64,000 nucleotides of DNA from Vibrio brasiliensis LMG 20546 (GTDB lineage: Bacteria; Pseudomonadota; Gammaproteobacteria; Enterobacterales; Vibrionaceae), in the NCBI RefSeq assembly GCF_000189255.1, contig NZ_AEVS01000073.1, forward strand, positions 30,046 to 94,045, given 5' to 3'. A program made the translations under genes and the position numbers. This document shows, one piece after another, positions 9,143 through 19,670 of this stretch. The notes under the pieces were generated by a model that was not told where the DNA came from, did no database searches, and worked only from the letters and a program-made list of their open reading frames with translations. Numbering within the stretch: position 1 is the first letter of the stretch; every line of letters starts with the position of its first letter.

Positions 9143-10816
9143 TTACTCTTCCTGATCGAGATCTTCTTCATCAAACATCGAAGAGCGATTGATTTCATAT
9201 TGATTGAAAGTGAAGATACTGGCGCCGCGAACACGCTTAGTCACTACTTTCTCATCGCCAAACTGAACCGTAACATGAGTGTATACCTTATTCTTAGCCT
9301 CTAAGGTACTCTCTGCCAGTGCGACTTCCAACTCTTGCTCATTAGTATCACGGGCATGTTTAACCTTTTCCAGATAAGCATTGGCTTCCTGCTTATCCTG
9401 TTCCAGTTTCTGCTCTTGTTCTGGTGTCCGTTCGGATTTTGGAATCTTCTTGAATTCAAGCTCTTTGCGGATGATGCCCATGGTACCTTCCTGAGCCTGA
9501 GTGTACTGTTCTTTGAGCTTAGCTTGGCGCTCTTTGTACATCTGATAGCGGGCAAAGACATGAACATAAGTGGCTGTATCCCCCTCAACACCGAGGTTAA
9601 CGCAGCTCACCTTGCCGCCAACTTTCGCGCTTCCACCACTTAAGGTGCCCTGCTTTTCAGCTGCATCACAAACCACTAAATCATGACCACAGCGAAGATC
9701 ATTACTCATACAGTGAACGCTAAGATGGATATCGTTGGCCGCCTGTAGCTCGGCAAACTGGGCATAGTTGGCAGTAATCGAACCACCAGATTTAACGATG
9801 CAACTCTTCTTATCACCTTCAGAAACATTATGACCAATGATCCCTTTTGCGACTTCAATATCACCCTGAACCTGAACGTCAGCTGACTCAATAAATCCAC
9901 CAACCGTAAGTGACCCTGTGGCTCGCACAACCATATCCGACTCGATATCACCAAGTACTACGACATTCCCCTTAAACTTAACGTGGCCTGTAGCAACACC
10001 AATAGTAGGGATACACAGCGCATCTTCGACTTCAACACCACGCTCTTTGATGATAGGCATACCAGACACTTCAGCAATAAGAAGATTAGGATCATCAGGA
10101 GAAACAATTGTGCCCTTACCTGGTTTAAGCACAGCATCATTACCTGGTTTAGGTGGAATGACTTTGCCAGTCACTGTCATGCCCGGCGTACCTTTGGTTG
10201 CCGGTGTCCGCTTCATTACTGGCGCATTCTGAGAAACGTTAATGGTCTCGCCGAGGTTAAGCATATCGACTTTACCGTTAGTTTCTTTGGGGGCGAGGAT
10301 TTGCTTGGTTGGGTCTTTAACCAGAGGAGTGAATTTGGCATCAACCCCCTGAATCGGTTGTTTGCCTTGCGCTACCGGCTGAGTGAAGGTTTCACCGGGC
10401 TTTAGCTGGTGGCTCATGACGAGCACTTTTTTTAGCGCGAGCTTATTAATACCTTTTGTAACATGCATCTGCGCCAGTGCGTGAACAATTTGAGGCCCTT
10501 TAAGCGGTAAACCTTTATAGGCACCAGTGACCACCATACTGGCAAGCATATCGTGGTCAGAAAGGACGACCTCAACGGACGCATTCCGTACTTCAGCAAC
10601 GGTGATGCCGACATACGACTCGCTTTTCATCTCTTTTGCGCAATGAATAAAACGTGCCACTTCATCTTCGAGCACAAACAAGTCTCCGGCACCAAGTGCC
10701 GACAATGCTTCACTCAACCCACGGGTATCAAAGTTTTTGTCCACCGTGATGTCGGGTGATAATTTAGCGATAACTTGTTTGTTATCATCAGCAAAAGCAA
10801 CAAACTTATCCCACAT
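9143..10816 (-). CDS. FapA/DUF342 family protein, 557 aa
   Basis: A large cytoplasmic protein of the flagellar assembly protein A (DUF342) family. The N-terminal part (about 1-150) is an FapA-type domain. The middle is a glycine- and valine-rich parallel beta-helix with repeats such as GTIVSPDDPNLLIAEVSGMP and GHVKFKGNVVVLGDIESDM. A charged coiled coil lies at about 420-510 (KERQAKLKEQYTQAQEG onward). In Vibrio the family has been linked to polar flagellation and signal-dependent positioning, but the molecular role is poorly known. It sits next to the chemosensory cluster, separated by a parS2 site. Confidence 0.82.
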   Translation of the reverse strand: MWDKFVAFADDNKQVIAKLSPDITVDKNFDTRGLSEALSALGAGDLFVLEDEVARFIHCAKEMKSESYVGITVAEVRNASVEVVLSDHDMLASMVVTGAYKGLPLKGPQIVHALAQMHVTKGINKLALKKVLVMSHQLKPGETFTQPVAQGKQPIQGVDAKFTPLVKDPTKQILAPKETNGKVDMLNLGETINVSQNAPVMKRTPATKGTPGMTVTGKVIPPKPGNDAVLKPGKGTIVSPDDPNLLIAEVSGMPIIKERGVEVEDALCIPTIGVATGHVKFKGNVVVLGDIESDMVVRATGSLTVGGFIESADVQVQGDIEVAKGIIGHNVSEGDKKSCIVKSGGSITANYAQFAELQAANDIHLSVHCMSNDLRCGHDLVVCDAAEKQGTLSGGSAKVGGKVSCVNLGVEGDTATYVHVFARYQMYKERQAKLKEQYTQAQEGTMGIIRKELEFKKIPKSERTPEQEQKLEQDKQEANAYLEKVKHARDTNEQELEVALAESTLEAKNKVYTHVTVQFGDEKVVTKRVRGASIFTFNQYEINRSSMFDEEDLDQEE

Positions 10817-10919
10817 GCCATTCTGCCTTTAGGTACTGTCTAGGCCGAGTGTATAAAATTAATCTCCATCACTGTATCAGGAATGTGACAATTTAAGGCG
10901 TACATCACTAGATGGCGTT

Positions 10920-10932
10920 TTTACACTGTAAA
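10920..10932. other. parS2 site (ParB2-binding palindrome)
   Basis: TTTACACTGTAAA matches the published Vibrio chromosome 2 consensus TTTACA-N-TGTAAA exactly. It lies between the stop of the PP2C phosphatase gene and the start of the FapA gene. Confidence 0.9.
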
Positions 10933-10937
10933 TAACG

Positions 10938-12641
10938 TTAGCTGGAGCTCGGAAAGTGATGAGCTGCTTTGAGCGAATATACCGCCGTTACACTACGACC
11001 CTGTTTAGAATACTCTAATGAATCACATAATTCGGAAGCAAGAACAATGCCGCGACCGTGGGTAAGTTGCTGTTTTTGCTGATGGGAGCCATAGTCTTTT
11101 TGGTAATCAAAGCCTTCGCCATTATGCTCTAATTCCATAACCAACTTTTCTTCTTTGGGTAAAAAGTCGATCGTTAACTCAGCCCACGCGCTGTCTTCCA
11201 GGTCTTTGAGTTTTTCTTCTCTCAACTGATAAAACAAGAAGAAGCCATCTGGCTCTTCTTTGATTGCGGAGTCCAGTCGCAGTAAGCCATGCTCTATCGC
11301 ATTGGCAAACAGTTCAGACAAAACAGAACACACCAAATCTAAATGCACACCACCGTGCAGTATTCCCGCGACAAACTTACGTACTTCAATCATCACGGAC
11401 ACGTTGCGCAGTACTTCTCCATCTAAGCGTAGCTTAGATTGACTGGGAATTTGATTGATATGAGTGCCATTAGGCGGTGGTTCCTGGATATTACCATTCG
11501 AAATAGGAAATCTCATCGCAAGAATAGACAGGTCATCTCCGACCGACTTGTTAGCGAACTGACGCACTGAGTCGTACAGGGTTGGGATAATGGCTCTGTT
11601 GCTGTTAAAAGCCCGCTCGAGGCGTTCCTGACCAAATTGTTCGCCCTCTTCATTAACTGCCTCAATCACACCGTCGGTGTAACAAATAATTTGTTGGTCA
11701 GGCTCCAGTTTAAAGTGAACCAAATCCGATTCAAATTCATGCGGCTGCAACACACCTAACGGCATATGGGTCGAAGTTAAGCGACGCACTATGGTGCCAT
11801 CCCGGTCAATCAAATAACCATCAGGCAACCCACCACCCCACCAGGAAACTTCGAATCCATTCGCACGCACCTCAAATATGCTGGCCGCCAGCATCATGCC
11901 CATCGGCAGGAATCGCACCAGAACTTCATTAATCTCTCGCGCGATTTCGCCCAGAGACAACCCTTTGGCCGCCATTGAGAAAAAAGCGCGTGTTGCTGGT
12001 ATGGCAGAGATTGCCGCAGGTAAGCCGTGGCCAGTCGCATCGGCGATCATCACATAGACACCGCCATGGGGGCGATTAGCGACCACGATTAAGTCGCCGT
12101 TAAACACCGTTGATGGAGTTGAGAGGTAGTTAATGCCGAATATGCTTTTGACCTGCGAGCTCATTTCAAGCATCAGATTGGAGAAGATCGACTCGGCAAT
12201 TGCGTAGTCGTAACGAACCTGTTCATGAAACTGACTTAGCTCATCTCGCTGTTCCTTAACCTCACTATGCATCTTCGCAATGCGGTAATGAGCCTGCACT
12301 TTTGCCAATAAAACACTTCGCTCAACAGGTTTTAGAATAAAGTCATCACCATATTTTAAGCAGCGTTCGAACGAAGCGTGATCGTCCAGTACAGTGAGAA
12401 AGATGATCGGCATATGGACTTCAGGAAAAGCCTGCCTTATCTCTTGCGCGGTGGTAATACCATCTTTTACTGGCATCATCACATCGAGCAAAATCACATC
12501 GGGCAACGCGTCCATCTGAGACATCGCCTCGACAACACCCTCACCATTTTCAAACGTGCTCACAACTTCAGAGAGATGACTGAGCATATAACGGCATAGC
12601 TCTCTGTTCGTAGCATGATCGTCAACAATCATTACATGCAT
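10938..12641 (-). CDS. Response regulator / PP2C phosphatase / HATPase fusion (HsbR-like), 567 aa
   Basis: Three modules. A receiver domain has phospho-acceptor Asp53 in LLDVMMP. A SpoIIE-type PP2C serine phosphatase (about 160-370) has the metal site ADATGHG. An anti-sigma-type HATPase (about 420-560) has an N-box in SELFANAIEHG. This order matches HsbR of Pseudomonas, which dephosphorylates or phosphorylates a STAS partner according to receiver phosphorylation. The STAS gene directly upstream in the operon (15 bp away) is the obvious partner. As last gene of the chemosensory operon it may carry the CheA phosphate signal to a non-motility output. No terminator was recognised after it. Confidence 0.92.
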   Translation of the reverse strand: MHVMIVDDHATNRELCRYMLSHLSEVVSTFENGEGVVEAMSQMDALPDVILLDVMMPVKDGITTAQEIRQAFPEVHMPIIFLTVLDDHASFERCLKYGDDFILKPVERSVLLAKVQAHYRIAKMHSEVKEQRDELSQFHEQVRYDYAIAESIFSNLMLEMSSQVKSIFGINYLSTPSTVFNGDLIVVANRPHGGVYVMIADATGHGLPAAISAIPATRAFFSMAAKGLSLGEIAREINEVLVRFLPMGMMLAASIFEVRANGFEVSWWGGGLPDGYLIDRDGTIVRRLTSTHMPLGVLQPHEFESDLVHFKLEPDQQIICYTDGVIEAVNEEGEQFGQERLERAFNSNRAIIPTLYDSVRQFANKSVGDDLSILAMRFPISNGNIQEPPPNGTHINQIPSQSKLRLDGEVLRNVSVMIEVRKFVAGILHGGVHLDLVCSVLSELFANAIEHGLLRLDSAIKEEPDGFFLFYQLREEKLKDLEDSAWAELTIDFLPKEEKLVMELEHNGEGFDYQKDYGSHQQKQQLTHGRGIVLASELCDSLEYSKQGRSVTAVYSLKAAHHFPSSS

Positions 12642-12656
12642 ACGACCTCCTCAGGT

Positions 12657-12956
12657 TTACTCGATGACAAATTTTTTGTCGAAGCGAGATATCGTCAAAA
12701 TTTTTCTAACTTGCGGCAGCGTATTAGTTATTTTGATCATGCCATCGTCCTGGCCGAGGTAGTTATGCATATTGAGCAGCATGCCTAAGCCAGCACTGTC
12801 GATATAGTCAACTTTTCTAAGATCGATGGTGAAACGAAACTCTTGTCGATCGTTATAGCAGCGTCTGAAATCCTGTACCAAATTGAAGCCAAAAGCGCCT
12901 TCAATCAAAATTGTGATATGTTTAGCGGCAGAGTCTACCTGTGCTTCTACTGACAT
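12657..12956 (-). CDS. STAS-domain anti-sigma factor antagonist (HsbA-like), 99 aa
   Basis: A single STAS domain. The phosphorylatable serine is present as Ser53 in YIDSAGLGMLL, so it can take part in a partner switch. It lies 15 bp upstream of the receiver/PP2C/HATPase gene, the usual pairing of switch protein and its kinase/phosphatase. The phosphorylation state would decide which target is bound; in Pseudomonas HsbA the targets are FlgM and a diguanylate cyclase. The target here is unknown. Confidence 0.9.
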   Translation of the reverse strand: MSVEAQVDSAAKHITILIEGAFGFNLVQDFRRCYNDRQEFRFTIDLRKVDYIDSAGLGMLLNMHNYLGQDDGMIKITNTLPQVRKILTISRFDKKFVIE

Positions 12957-12996
12957 GTTATTCCCCTTTCTCTCTGCTTAGAGACTACCCAAGTGT

Positions 12997-14163
12997 TCAG
13001 AACAGCTCGACTTCGCCTTCATCAATACTCTCTTGAGAAGCTGCTGGAGCACCTCGATTGTCTATCTCTGCCTGTAACTCAACTAACGCGAGTGTGAAGT
13101 CATCAAGCTCAATCTTGTTATTTGTCCATTGCTGACAAAGTTCAGAAAACTGCTCCAGGTAATTGACGGTCTGTTTTGCATAGTCACCTTGCTGAACAAT
13201 GATGTCGGCAAACTGTAGAGCGCGGATACCGTTGTCGACTTGGGCATGCAGCAGATCCCCACTCGAGCGGATTTTTTGCACTTCCTGCTCGACAGTGACG
13301 TTAACCTGCTGTACCCCGCGGAGCATTTCATCCACTTTTTCTTTTGACTCAATCGCTTCTGTCATATCAATCGACGCCATTTCACCAACGGTTTTATTGG
13401 CTTCCTGAACGGTTTGCTGGGCGACGCTGATCTCTGATTCAATCTGAGTATTAAGCTCTTCGGCTTTGACCGACAGGTTGCGAACTTCCTGAGCAACCAC
13501 GGCAAAGCCTCTTCCCGCGTCACCAGCACGCGCTGCTTCAATGGCCGCATTCAGAGCCAGTAAGTTAGTCTGCTCAGAAAGCCCGCGAACCTGTTCTAGT
13601 AAACGGAATACCGCATCAAGCTTGTCTGACATATCATGAATACTGTGCACCGCAGAGATACTCTTCTCTGACACGTCCACAAGCGTATCAACAAACTGAC
13701 GAATAATGGCTTCAGTTTTCGGTAGCACCTGACTGATATCACTATTGCTATCGCGGTTACCAAGCAGGTTTTCGACCAGCTCTGCGGTAATCTGGTTTTG
13801 TTGTTCAGCCAGTTTTTGCAGTTCGAAATAGCTTTCATTGAGTGTCTCAACGGACTCATCAACCACACTTCTCTGATGATCCAACGGGTCTCGCAGTTGC
13901 TGAGACAGAACATTGATCAAGGGATAAACTTGATCTGGCTTGCCACCCGATTGTGTTATCTCGCTGGTTATCGACGCTTGCTCACTTGGTTCGCTTTGAT
14001 TCATCTGCTTAGGCATCACTATCCAAGGGATAGCTGCCGCGAGAACGATCAGGGCGACATGGGCAACAGAGGAAGACATACTCACTGCGATCGACAACAG
14101 TAGAACCTGCAGGCCAACAGCGATGAAGTAGCGGGTTTTTATTTTGCTTAATGTTATTTTCAT
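12997..14163 (-). CDS. Short membrane MCP of the chemosensory cluster, 388 aa
   Basis: Two closely spaced hydrophobic segments (about residues 12-29 and 33-49) form a hairpin anchor with almost no periplasmic domain. A cytoplasmic coiled coil follows with the MCP tip [19 protein letters not shown] at about 196-214. It has no HAMP or obvious ligand domain, so it may sense membrane state or a cytoplasmic partner. The C-terminal sequence GEVELF closely resembles the C-terminus of CheD in the same operon (DDVELF), a possible common docking tail. It corresponds in position to the receptor next to cheB in V. cholerae cluster III. Confidence 0.9.
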   Translation of the reverse strand: MKITLSKIKTRYFIAVGLQVLLLSIAVSMSSSVAHVALIVLAAAIPWIVMPKQMNQSEPSEQASITSEITQSGGKPDQVYPLINVLSQQLRDPLDHQRSVVDESVETLNESYFELQKLAEQQNQITAELVENLLGNRDSNSDISQVLPKTEAIIRQFVDTLVDVSEKSISAVHSIHDMSDKLDAVFRLLEQVRGLSEQTNLLALNAAIEAARAGDAGRGFAVVAQEVRNLSVKAEELNTQIESEISVAQQTVQEANKTVGEMASIDMTEAIESKEKVDEMLRGVQQVNVTVEQEVQKIRSSGDLLHAQVDNGIRALQFADIIVQQGDYAKQTVNYLEQFSELCQQWTNNKIELDDFTLALVELQAEIDNRGAPAASQESIDEGEVELF

Positions 14164-14194
14164 CGGTATTCCTTGATGTTGTGAGCCCAGACAA

Positions 14195-15259
14195 TCAATC
14201 CGCTGACAAATAGTGACAGATCTGCTCTGCGACGTTGTTTAAATCAACGACAGCCATTGCTGCATCCATTTCTACTGCGACACGAGGCATGCCCCACACC
14301 ACAGATGACGCTTTATCCTGAGCAATGGTTTTTGCGCCCTGCTCTTTCATTCGAAGCATGCCTCTCGCGCCGTCTTGCCCCATACCAGTAAGAATCACGC
14401 CAATCGATTTTTTCCCCACAGTTTCGGCGACCGCATCAAACATCACGTCAACTGAAGGCTTGTGTCGGTTTACGGCTGGTCTGTCATCGAGTTGGCAATA
14501 GAGGTGAGTTCCACGTCGAACAACAACAATATGTTTGTCGCCGGGTGCTAGATAGGCGCAACCATTGACGAGTGGCGCGCGGTTTGAGGTCAGTTCTTTA
14601 ACCTGGATTTCACTATGCTCATTGAGGCGCTCAGCAAATGAAGACGAGAACATTGCGCTGATATGTTGAGTAATGATCACAGGGGGAAGCCCTGCAGGTA
14701 GCGCCGACAAAACCTGCTTGACCGCTTCGGTTCCACCTGTTGATGCACCAATGGCGATCACTTCAACCTTATGACTATGTTTAGGAGCCACAAGCTTAAC
14801 CGATGGCGGCGTTGGCGACGCTGAAGTCGAGACGTTAGCTCCCGCCGCCATCTTGATCTTCTCATTGACTAAGGTTTTGTAGTTAACCATCTCAGCAGTG
14901 CTATCAACCGCTGGTTTGGGGAAGTAATCCACAGCGCCTAATTCCAGCGCCGCGAGCGTCGGCTCTGCGCCATGCTGAGTCAGCGTCGAGATCATCACAA
15001 CAGGCATAGGTCTTAAACGCATCAAATTCTTTAAGAACTGAACCCCATTCATCTTCGGCATTTCAATATCAAGCGTTAATACATCAGGGTTGTGCTGCTT
15101 GATCAACTCTCTTGCCTGAAGGGGATCCTCAGCCATTGCGACCACTTCCAATTCTGGATCTGAGTTGATCAGTTGTTGTAGTAAGGCTCTGAATACTGGT
15201 GAATCATCAACGATCAATACTTTTATTTTTTCATTAAAACAGCTCCACGTCATCGTCAT
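14195..15259 (-). CDS. cheB: Chemotaxis response regulator protein-glutamate methylesterase CheB
   Basis: Removes methyl groups from receptor glutamates and deamidates glutamines. An N-terminal receiver ([28 protein letters not shown]) is joined by a linker to the methylesterase domain with the active-site motif [10 protein letters not shown] and the C-terminal MGQDGARGM motif. The start is uncertain. The frame is open far upstream and the first in-frame ATGs near the domain are at 15259 and 15253, inside cheD and without a good RBS. The cheD stop overlaps an ATG at 15234 (TAATG) that would give [11 protein letters not shown] if the six-A run had one more A; as written it meets a stop after three codons. 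Confidence 0.9.
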   Translation of the reverse strand: MTMTWSCFNEKIKVLIVDDSPVFRALLQQLINSDPELEVVAMAEDPLQARELIKQHNPDVLTLDIEMPKMNGVQFLKNLMRLRPMPVVMISTLTQHGAEPTLAALELGAVDYFPKPAVDSTAEMVNYKTLVNEKIKMAAGANVSTSASPTPPSVKLVAPKHSHKVEVIAIGASTGGTEAVKQVLSALPAGLPPVIITQHISAMFSSSFAERLNEHSEIQVKELTSNRAPLVNGCAYLAPGDKHIVVVRRGTHLYCQLDDRPAVNRHKPSVDVMFDAVAETVGKKSIGVILTGMGQDGARGMLRMKEQGAKTIAQDKASSVVWGMPRVAVEMDAAMAVVDLNNVAEQICHYLSAD

Positions 15260-15881
15260 GTGGGCGATGACTTTCCCTATCCAACTGACTGGCGTATTTT
15301 TCTTCTTGGTGTTGTAGCAGGTGTACTTCGGTAAATGGAATCCGTTTAAGCCACGCTTTACCGCTAATCGGGTCAAAGATAACCTTTCTGGGCTCAAGAC
15401 CTCCGAGATCCTGCCCGGTCACATGCATCCCTTCTTGTTGAATGTAATTGAGAATAAATGCGACGTTTTTTTCTCCTACCATAGAGTTGCGCCCTAGCAT
15501 TTGCGCCCCTCCGAACAACTTAACCTGTAGTGATGAACGCTTAGCACCTCTGGCGATCATAGCGTTGAGCAACATCTCCATTGCATAACTGCCATAACGT
15601 GAGGCGGTGGAAATAACCTCTTCCGGTTTCCAGGACTTAAGTTGAGACTTGCTATCAAAAGGCAGCAGGAAGTGATTCATACCACCAATGCCTGCATCTG
15701 CATCCCACATACAGGCAGCAACACACGACCCTAAGCCTGTCGCGATTAACTCGTCATGTGCATCAGTACTGTATATTCCTCCTGGTAGCAGCTTTACGAT
15801 GTGCTTTTCCTTAGTCGGATGGTAAAAGCGGTTAAAGTGGTCGTTCTCATACTTTGGCGTTGCAAGCCTCGCACCTATCAT
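15234..15881 (-). CDS. cheD: Chemoreceptor glutamine deamidase CheD, 215 aa
   Basis: Deamidates receptor glutamines and in some species interacts with CheC. The catalytic cysteine is in [12 protein letters not shown] and the histidine in [11 protein letters not shown], and the GARLFGG-like element is seen as [10 protein letters not shown]. The C-terminal 50 residues are basic then acidic and end in DDDVELF, close to the end of the neighbouring MCP (EGEVELF). The stop codon overlaps a candidate cheB start as TAATG, implying coupling. CheD genes are typical of this type of chemosensory cluster. Confidence 0.92.
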   Translation of the reverse strand: MIGARLATPKYENDHFNRFYHPTKEKHIVKLLPGGIYSTDAHDELIATGLGSCVAACMWDADAGIGGMNHFLLPFDSKSQLKSWKPEEVISTASRYGSYAMEMLLNAMIARGAKRSSLQVKLFGGAQMLGRNSMVGEKNVAFILNYIQQEGMHVTGQDLGGLEPRKVIFDPISGKAWLKRIPFTEVHLLQHQEEKYASQLDRESHRPHDDDVELF

Positions 15882-15890
15882 TGTCCTTGC

Positions 15891-16748
15891 CTATTTTTTA
15901 ACGTATATGGTGTGTCCAAGATGGTGGAACAGATCAATGCTCGCTGGCACACTCTCTGAGTGACCGATAAAAAGCACACCATTAGGTTTTAACTGTTGAT
16001 GAAACCGCTTGATCAATTTTGCCTGAGTCTGTCTGTCGAAATAGATCATCACGTTACGACATGAGATCAGATCGAAAGGTTGGTTAAAGTCCCATTTCTC
16101 CAGCAGATTTAATTGACGAAACTGGATGTACTTCTGCAGTCCAACACGACATTTAATGTTGCCCTGCTGTTGTCCGGTACCGCGAACAAAGCCCGGTTTC
16201 AGATACTTAGCAGGTATGGTCTTAACCGCTTCGTCGCTATAGATGCCGCGCTTGGCATGTTCCAGCACCTTAGTATCGAGATCCGTTGCGATAAGCTTAA
16301 TATCTTCGAACTGATTAAATGCCTGAGCCCAGTGCAGCGAAGAGACAAAACTGTATGGCTCTTCGCCTGTTGAACAACCTGCCGACCAGATTCTTACCTT
16401 TTCAAGCCCCTGCTCTCGCCACTCTTTCAGCAATACCTTTTCCAAAAATTCGAAGTGGTGATATTCGCGAAAGAACTGCGTTTTGTTCGTCGTTAAACAG
16501 TTAATAAAATTGGATTGCTCGGCCGGATCCTGTTCGATGATTGGCCGATACTCGCTAAAGCGGCTTAGACCTAGTCGCCTTAACTGGCGACTAATACGGC
16601 CATAAACCATGGTTCTTTTTCGATCTGAAAAGAAGATGCCGACATTTTTGTGCATGAACCACTGAATAAACTTAAAGTCTTTGTCAGTCAGCTCAAACTC
16701 GCTGTTGTCCGGCATCGAGTTTTCAGCCTGAACTAGAACTCTTCCCAT
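15891..16748 (-). CDS. cheR: Chemotaxis protein methyltransferase CheR, 285 aa
   Basis: Methylates receptor glutamates using S-adenosylmethionine. The N-terminal helical domain is followed by the SAM-binding motif [13 protein letters not shown] and the [11 protein letters not shown] motif. The ATG at 16748 lies inside the end of the upstream receptor gene (stop 16733-16735) and has GGAG six bases before it; an alternative ATG is at 16715. The upstream receptor ends in EWEEF, which resembles the CheR-docking pentapeptide GWEEF of Pseudomonas Aer2/McpB, so a receptor-CheR pairing is likely. Confidence 0.94.
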   Translation of the reverse strand: MGRVLVQAENSMPDNSEFELTDKDFKFIQWFMHKNVGIFFSDRKRTMVYGRISRQLRRLGLSRFSEYRPIIEQDPAEQSNFINCLTTNKTQFFREYHHFEFLEKVLLKEWREQGLEKVRIWSAGCSTGEEPYSFVSSLHWAQAFNQFEDIKLIATDLDTKVLEHAKRGIYSDEAVKTIPAKYLKPGFVRGTGQQQGNIKCRVGLQKYIQFRQLNLLEKWDFNQPFDLISCRNVMIYFDRQTQAKLIKRFHQQLKPNGVLFIGHSESVPASIDLFHHLGHTIYVKK

Positions 16749-19129
16749 TCGTCTCCATCCTCTTCAAGCTTGAAGCTAGAGTTGGCAACCTTTGGTGTTC
16801 GGATTTCACGAACATTACTATCTCGCCCTTTATCGACTGACTTGGACTCAAAGGTGGTCACATTGTTGTCAGTCGCAAAGAAGTTCATTAGATGAAGCAG
16901 TTGCTTACCTTCATCTTTAAGCGACTGACTGGCCGCAGACGTTTCTTCGACTAACGACGCATTCTGCTGAGTCATTTCATCCATGGTGGCGATGGCACGG
17001 TTAATTTCATCAATACCGGTAGACTGTTCCTGACTTGAAGAAGCAATCTGCGCGATCAGCTCTGTCACCTTCTCTACCGCGTCGACGATTTCATTAAGGG
17101 TTTCACCGGATTCATCAACCAGACGTGAACCTTCATCCACTTTCTCAACACTGTCTTTAATCAGACCTTTGATCTCTTTAGCCGCAGCTGCACTGCGCTG
17201 AGCCAGGTTACGTACTTCACCCGCGACTACCGCAAAGCCACGTCCTTGCTCACCAGCACGAGCAGCTTCAACCGCAGCGTTCAACGCCAACAAGTTAGTC
17301 TGGAAGGCGATTTCATCAATCACACCAATGATGTCGGCAATCTTCTTACTCGCAGTATTGATCTCAGCCATGGCAGAAACGGCCTGACCAACCACTTCGC
17401 CACCTTTGCTGGCTTTCTTGGTTGCGTCGTCTGATAGCTCATTAGCACCTTTAGCGTTATCCGCATTTTGGCGCACTGTCGCTGTCATCTGTTCCATACT
17501 TGCCGCAGTCTCTTCCAGGTTCGATGCCTGAGCTTCAACACGCTGGCTTAAGTCATTGTTCCCTTCTGCTATTTCTGTTGAAGCAGTAGCAACACGCGCC
17601 GAGGACTGAGTGATTTTGTCGACCATATTGCGCAAATTAAGAATCGAGGTATTTACTGCGTTCGATAGTCGGGCAAACTCACCAGTATTGTCTTCTGGCA
17701 TGGTGGTATTCAGGTTTCCTTCGGCCACCTGACTCATGACATCAATACACTGACCTAACGGAACAACCATGGTATCGAGCAGATTATTGATGCCGTCGCC
17801 TAACTCTTTCATAAAGCCGTTATAGACGCTGGTATCAATACGTTCACTCAAATCACCAGCAATCGCTTTTTGGATCAGTGATTCAACCTGACGCTGACCA
17901 TCTTGCTGTTCAGTGATATCAACCCACTGAAGTGCGGGACCAATGTAGTTACCCTGTCCATCGCGCATCGCGATACAGGTGAGGTTAAACTCCAATCCAC
18001 CCACTGCGATATTGGAAGAGAAAGGTAGGCGGTCAGGATTGGTGATAATGTTGCGCTGGTGGCCTGGATTCTTATGGAATACATCAATGTTTTTGCCAAC
18101 TAAATCACTCGCATCAAAGCCAGGCAAGACTTTCTGCAAGTCACTTTCCCTGCTGCGCAATAAGGTATGCAGAGCCGGATTAAGGTAGGTGATGATACCG
18201 TCTTTATCGGCCATCATGATGTTGGTTGTCATACCGGCCACCGCTGAAGCTAATCGACCAATCTCTTCTTCTTTGGCACGTTCCTCTGTCACGTCACGCC
18301 ATTCAAGCGTGTTACCAATATAGTTACCTTGCGCATCATTGATCGCCGCAACGTTGAGCTCAATCAGGATATCTTTGATGGCAATATCCGTTTTGTAAGG
18401 CAAGTTGCCTGGGTCCGCTAGTAGCTGTCGTTGATGAGCCGGGTTGCGGTGGAACTCATCGATACAGCGTCCCATTAACCACTCTTCACTCGCCGTAAAA
18501 CCAGACCAAACCGAACGCATTGTTGCTTCATGTTTACGGAACAAGTTGATCGTTTCCTGATTGGCATAAGTGATTTGCAGATCTCGATCGATCATAACCA
18601 TGGCAGTTTGTGCCTGATTAACCGCTGACTGTAAGCGGGTAATGTCATTCTTTTGTTTCAGCGCGTCAGTAACATCAGACCATTCCAGTGTATTACCCAC
18701 ATAAGCCCCGCTGGCATCAATAATGGCACCAACATTCAACTCTATCTTCACATCCTTAACCGTAATGGTTGTGGTGTAAGGTAAATTAGATGGATTGGAC
18801 AGCATCTGTCGCTGGTGACTTGGGTTGGCATGGAACAAGTCGATGCAGTAGCCAAGTAAAAACTCTTCAGTAGCCTGGAAGTTAGGCCAAATCGACTGGA
18901 ACAGAGCTTCATGGGTCTTAAGCAAATCTACCGATTTCTGATTGAGATAGGTGATATTAAAATCACGGTCAATCATCATCAGTGCTGTTTGAGCTGCATT
19001 AAGCGCCGATAGTAATTGTTCCTTCGATATCCCTTGTTCTTCTTCAGGTTCGAACTCGTCGGTTAGCGTGTCCTGCGTTGGTGCTACGAATTGAGCAGCA
19101 GGCTCTGGGTGTTTATTCCAAAATGCCAT
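16733..19129 (-). CDS. Soluble MCP with three tandem PAS domains, 798 aa
   Basis: A cytoplasmic receptor with no transmembrane segment. Three homologous PAS repeats (about residues 36-160, 165-285 and 288-410) each contain an MIDRD or MMADKD start, an ITY-N strand, a [12 protein letters not shown]-like segment and a [10 protein letters not shown] end. A HAMP-like region and the MCP signalling domain follow, with [20 protein letters not shown] near the tip. The C-terminus DGDEWEEF is a probable CheR tether. PAS cofactor and signal are unknown; this PAS subtype commonly binds heme or senses redox in Aer2-like receptors, but I did not identify the axial histidine with confidence. Confidence 0.92.
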   Translation of the reverse strand: MAFWNKHPEPAAQFVAPTQDTLTDEFEPEEEQGISKEQLLSALNAAQTALMMIDRDFNITYLNQKSVDLLKTHEALFQSIWPNFQATEEFLLGYCIDLFHANPSHQRQMLSNPSNLPYTTTITVKDVKIELNVGAIIDASGAYVGNTLEWSDVTDALKQKNDITRLQSAVNQAQTAMVMIDRDLQITYANQETINLFRKHEATMRSVWSGFTASEEWLMGRCIDEFHRNPAHQRQLLADPGNLPYKTDIAIKDILIELNVAAINDAQGNYIGNTLEWRDVTEERAKEEEIGRLASAVAGMTTNIMMADKDGIITYLNPALHTLLRSRESDLQKVLPGFDASDLVGKNIDVFHKNPGHQRNIITNPDRLPFSSNIAVGGLEFNLTCIAMRDGQGNYIGPALQWVDITEQQDGQRQVESLIQKAIAGDLSERIDTSVYNGFMKELGDGINNLLDTMVVPLGQCIDVMSQVAEGNLNTTMPEDNTGEFARLSNAVNTSILNLRNMVDKITQSSARVATASTEIAEGNNDLSQRVEAQASNLEETAASMEQMTATVRQNADNAKGANELSDDATKKASKGGEVVGQAVSAMAEINTASKKIADIIGVIDEIAFQTNLLALNAAVEAARAGEQGRGFAVVAGEVRNLAQRSAAAAKEIKGLIKDSVEKVDEGSRLVDESGETLNEIVDAVEKVTELIAQIASSSQEQSTGIDEINRAIATMDEMTQQNASLVEETSAASQSLKDEGKQLLHLMNFFATDNNVTTFESKSVDKGRDSNVREIRTPKVANSSFKLEEDGDEWEEF

Positions 19130-19199
19130 GAGTTACCTCTCACTGGTTGCTTCTTCTGACGTGTGTTACCAAAACGAATACACCGCATTCACATTGGCA

Positions 19200-19670
19200 T
19201 TAGGCCCAACTCTCTTCCGCTTGGTCGGGTACTACTAGCTCTGCTGCATCGAACAAAGCGTCTAAATTAATTAAAACTAAATGGCCATTACTCACCGATG
19301 CGATTCCGCGTACATAGCTATGATCAACATCTGATGAGACATAAGGCGATGGCTTTATCTGCTCCTCGGTTAGTGGGTAAACCTCTGAGACACCATCTAC
19401 GATGATGCCGAGTGGTTGATGTTGCGCATCATTGAGCACTATCACAACAGTAGTCACACTTATCGTTGCTGGTGCTAAACCAAATCGCATTCTCAGATCC
19501 ACAATCGGTACGTATTCCCCTCGAATCTCAAGAACTCCTTTCATATAGGCAGGTGAATTAGGTACCTCTCTAACGGTGTTCCAACCACGTACCTCACGTA
19601 CGTCTAGAATTGGAACGCCATACTCTTCACCTTCAAGCAGAAAACTTAGAAACTCTTGTGTTGCGATCAT
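19200..19670 (-). CDS. cheW: Chemotaxis adaptor CheW (second copy in operon), 156 aa
   Basis: A single CheW domain couples receptors to CheA. Typical elements are FLLEGEEYGVPILDVREV, GVLEIRGEYVPIVDLRMRFG and VIVDGVSEVY. Its start codon overlaps the stop of the other cheW as ATGA (19667-19670). Two CheW proteins in one operon could serve different receptors (the membrane MCP and the soluble PAS MCP), though that is inference. Confidence 0.93.
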   Translation of the reverse strand: MIATQEFLSFLLEGEEYGVPILDVREVRGWNTVREVPNSPAYMKGVLEIRGEYVPIVDLRMRFGLAPATISVTTVVIVLNDAQHQPLGIIVDGVSEVYPLTEEQIKPSPYVSSDVDHSYVRGIASVSNGHLVLINLDALFDAAELVVPDQAEESWA

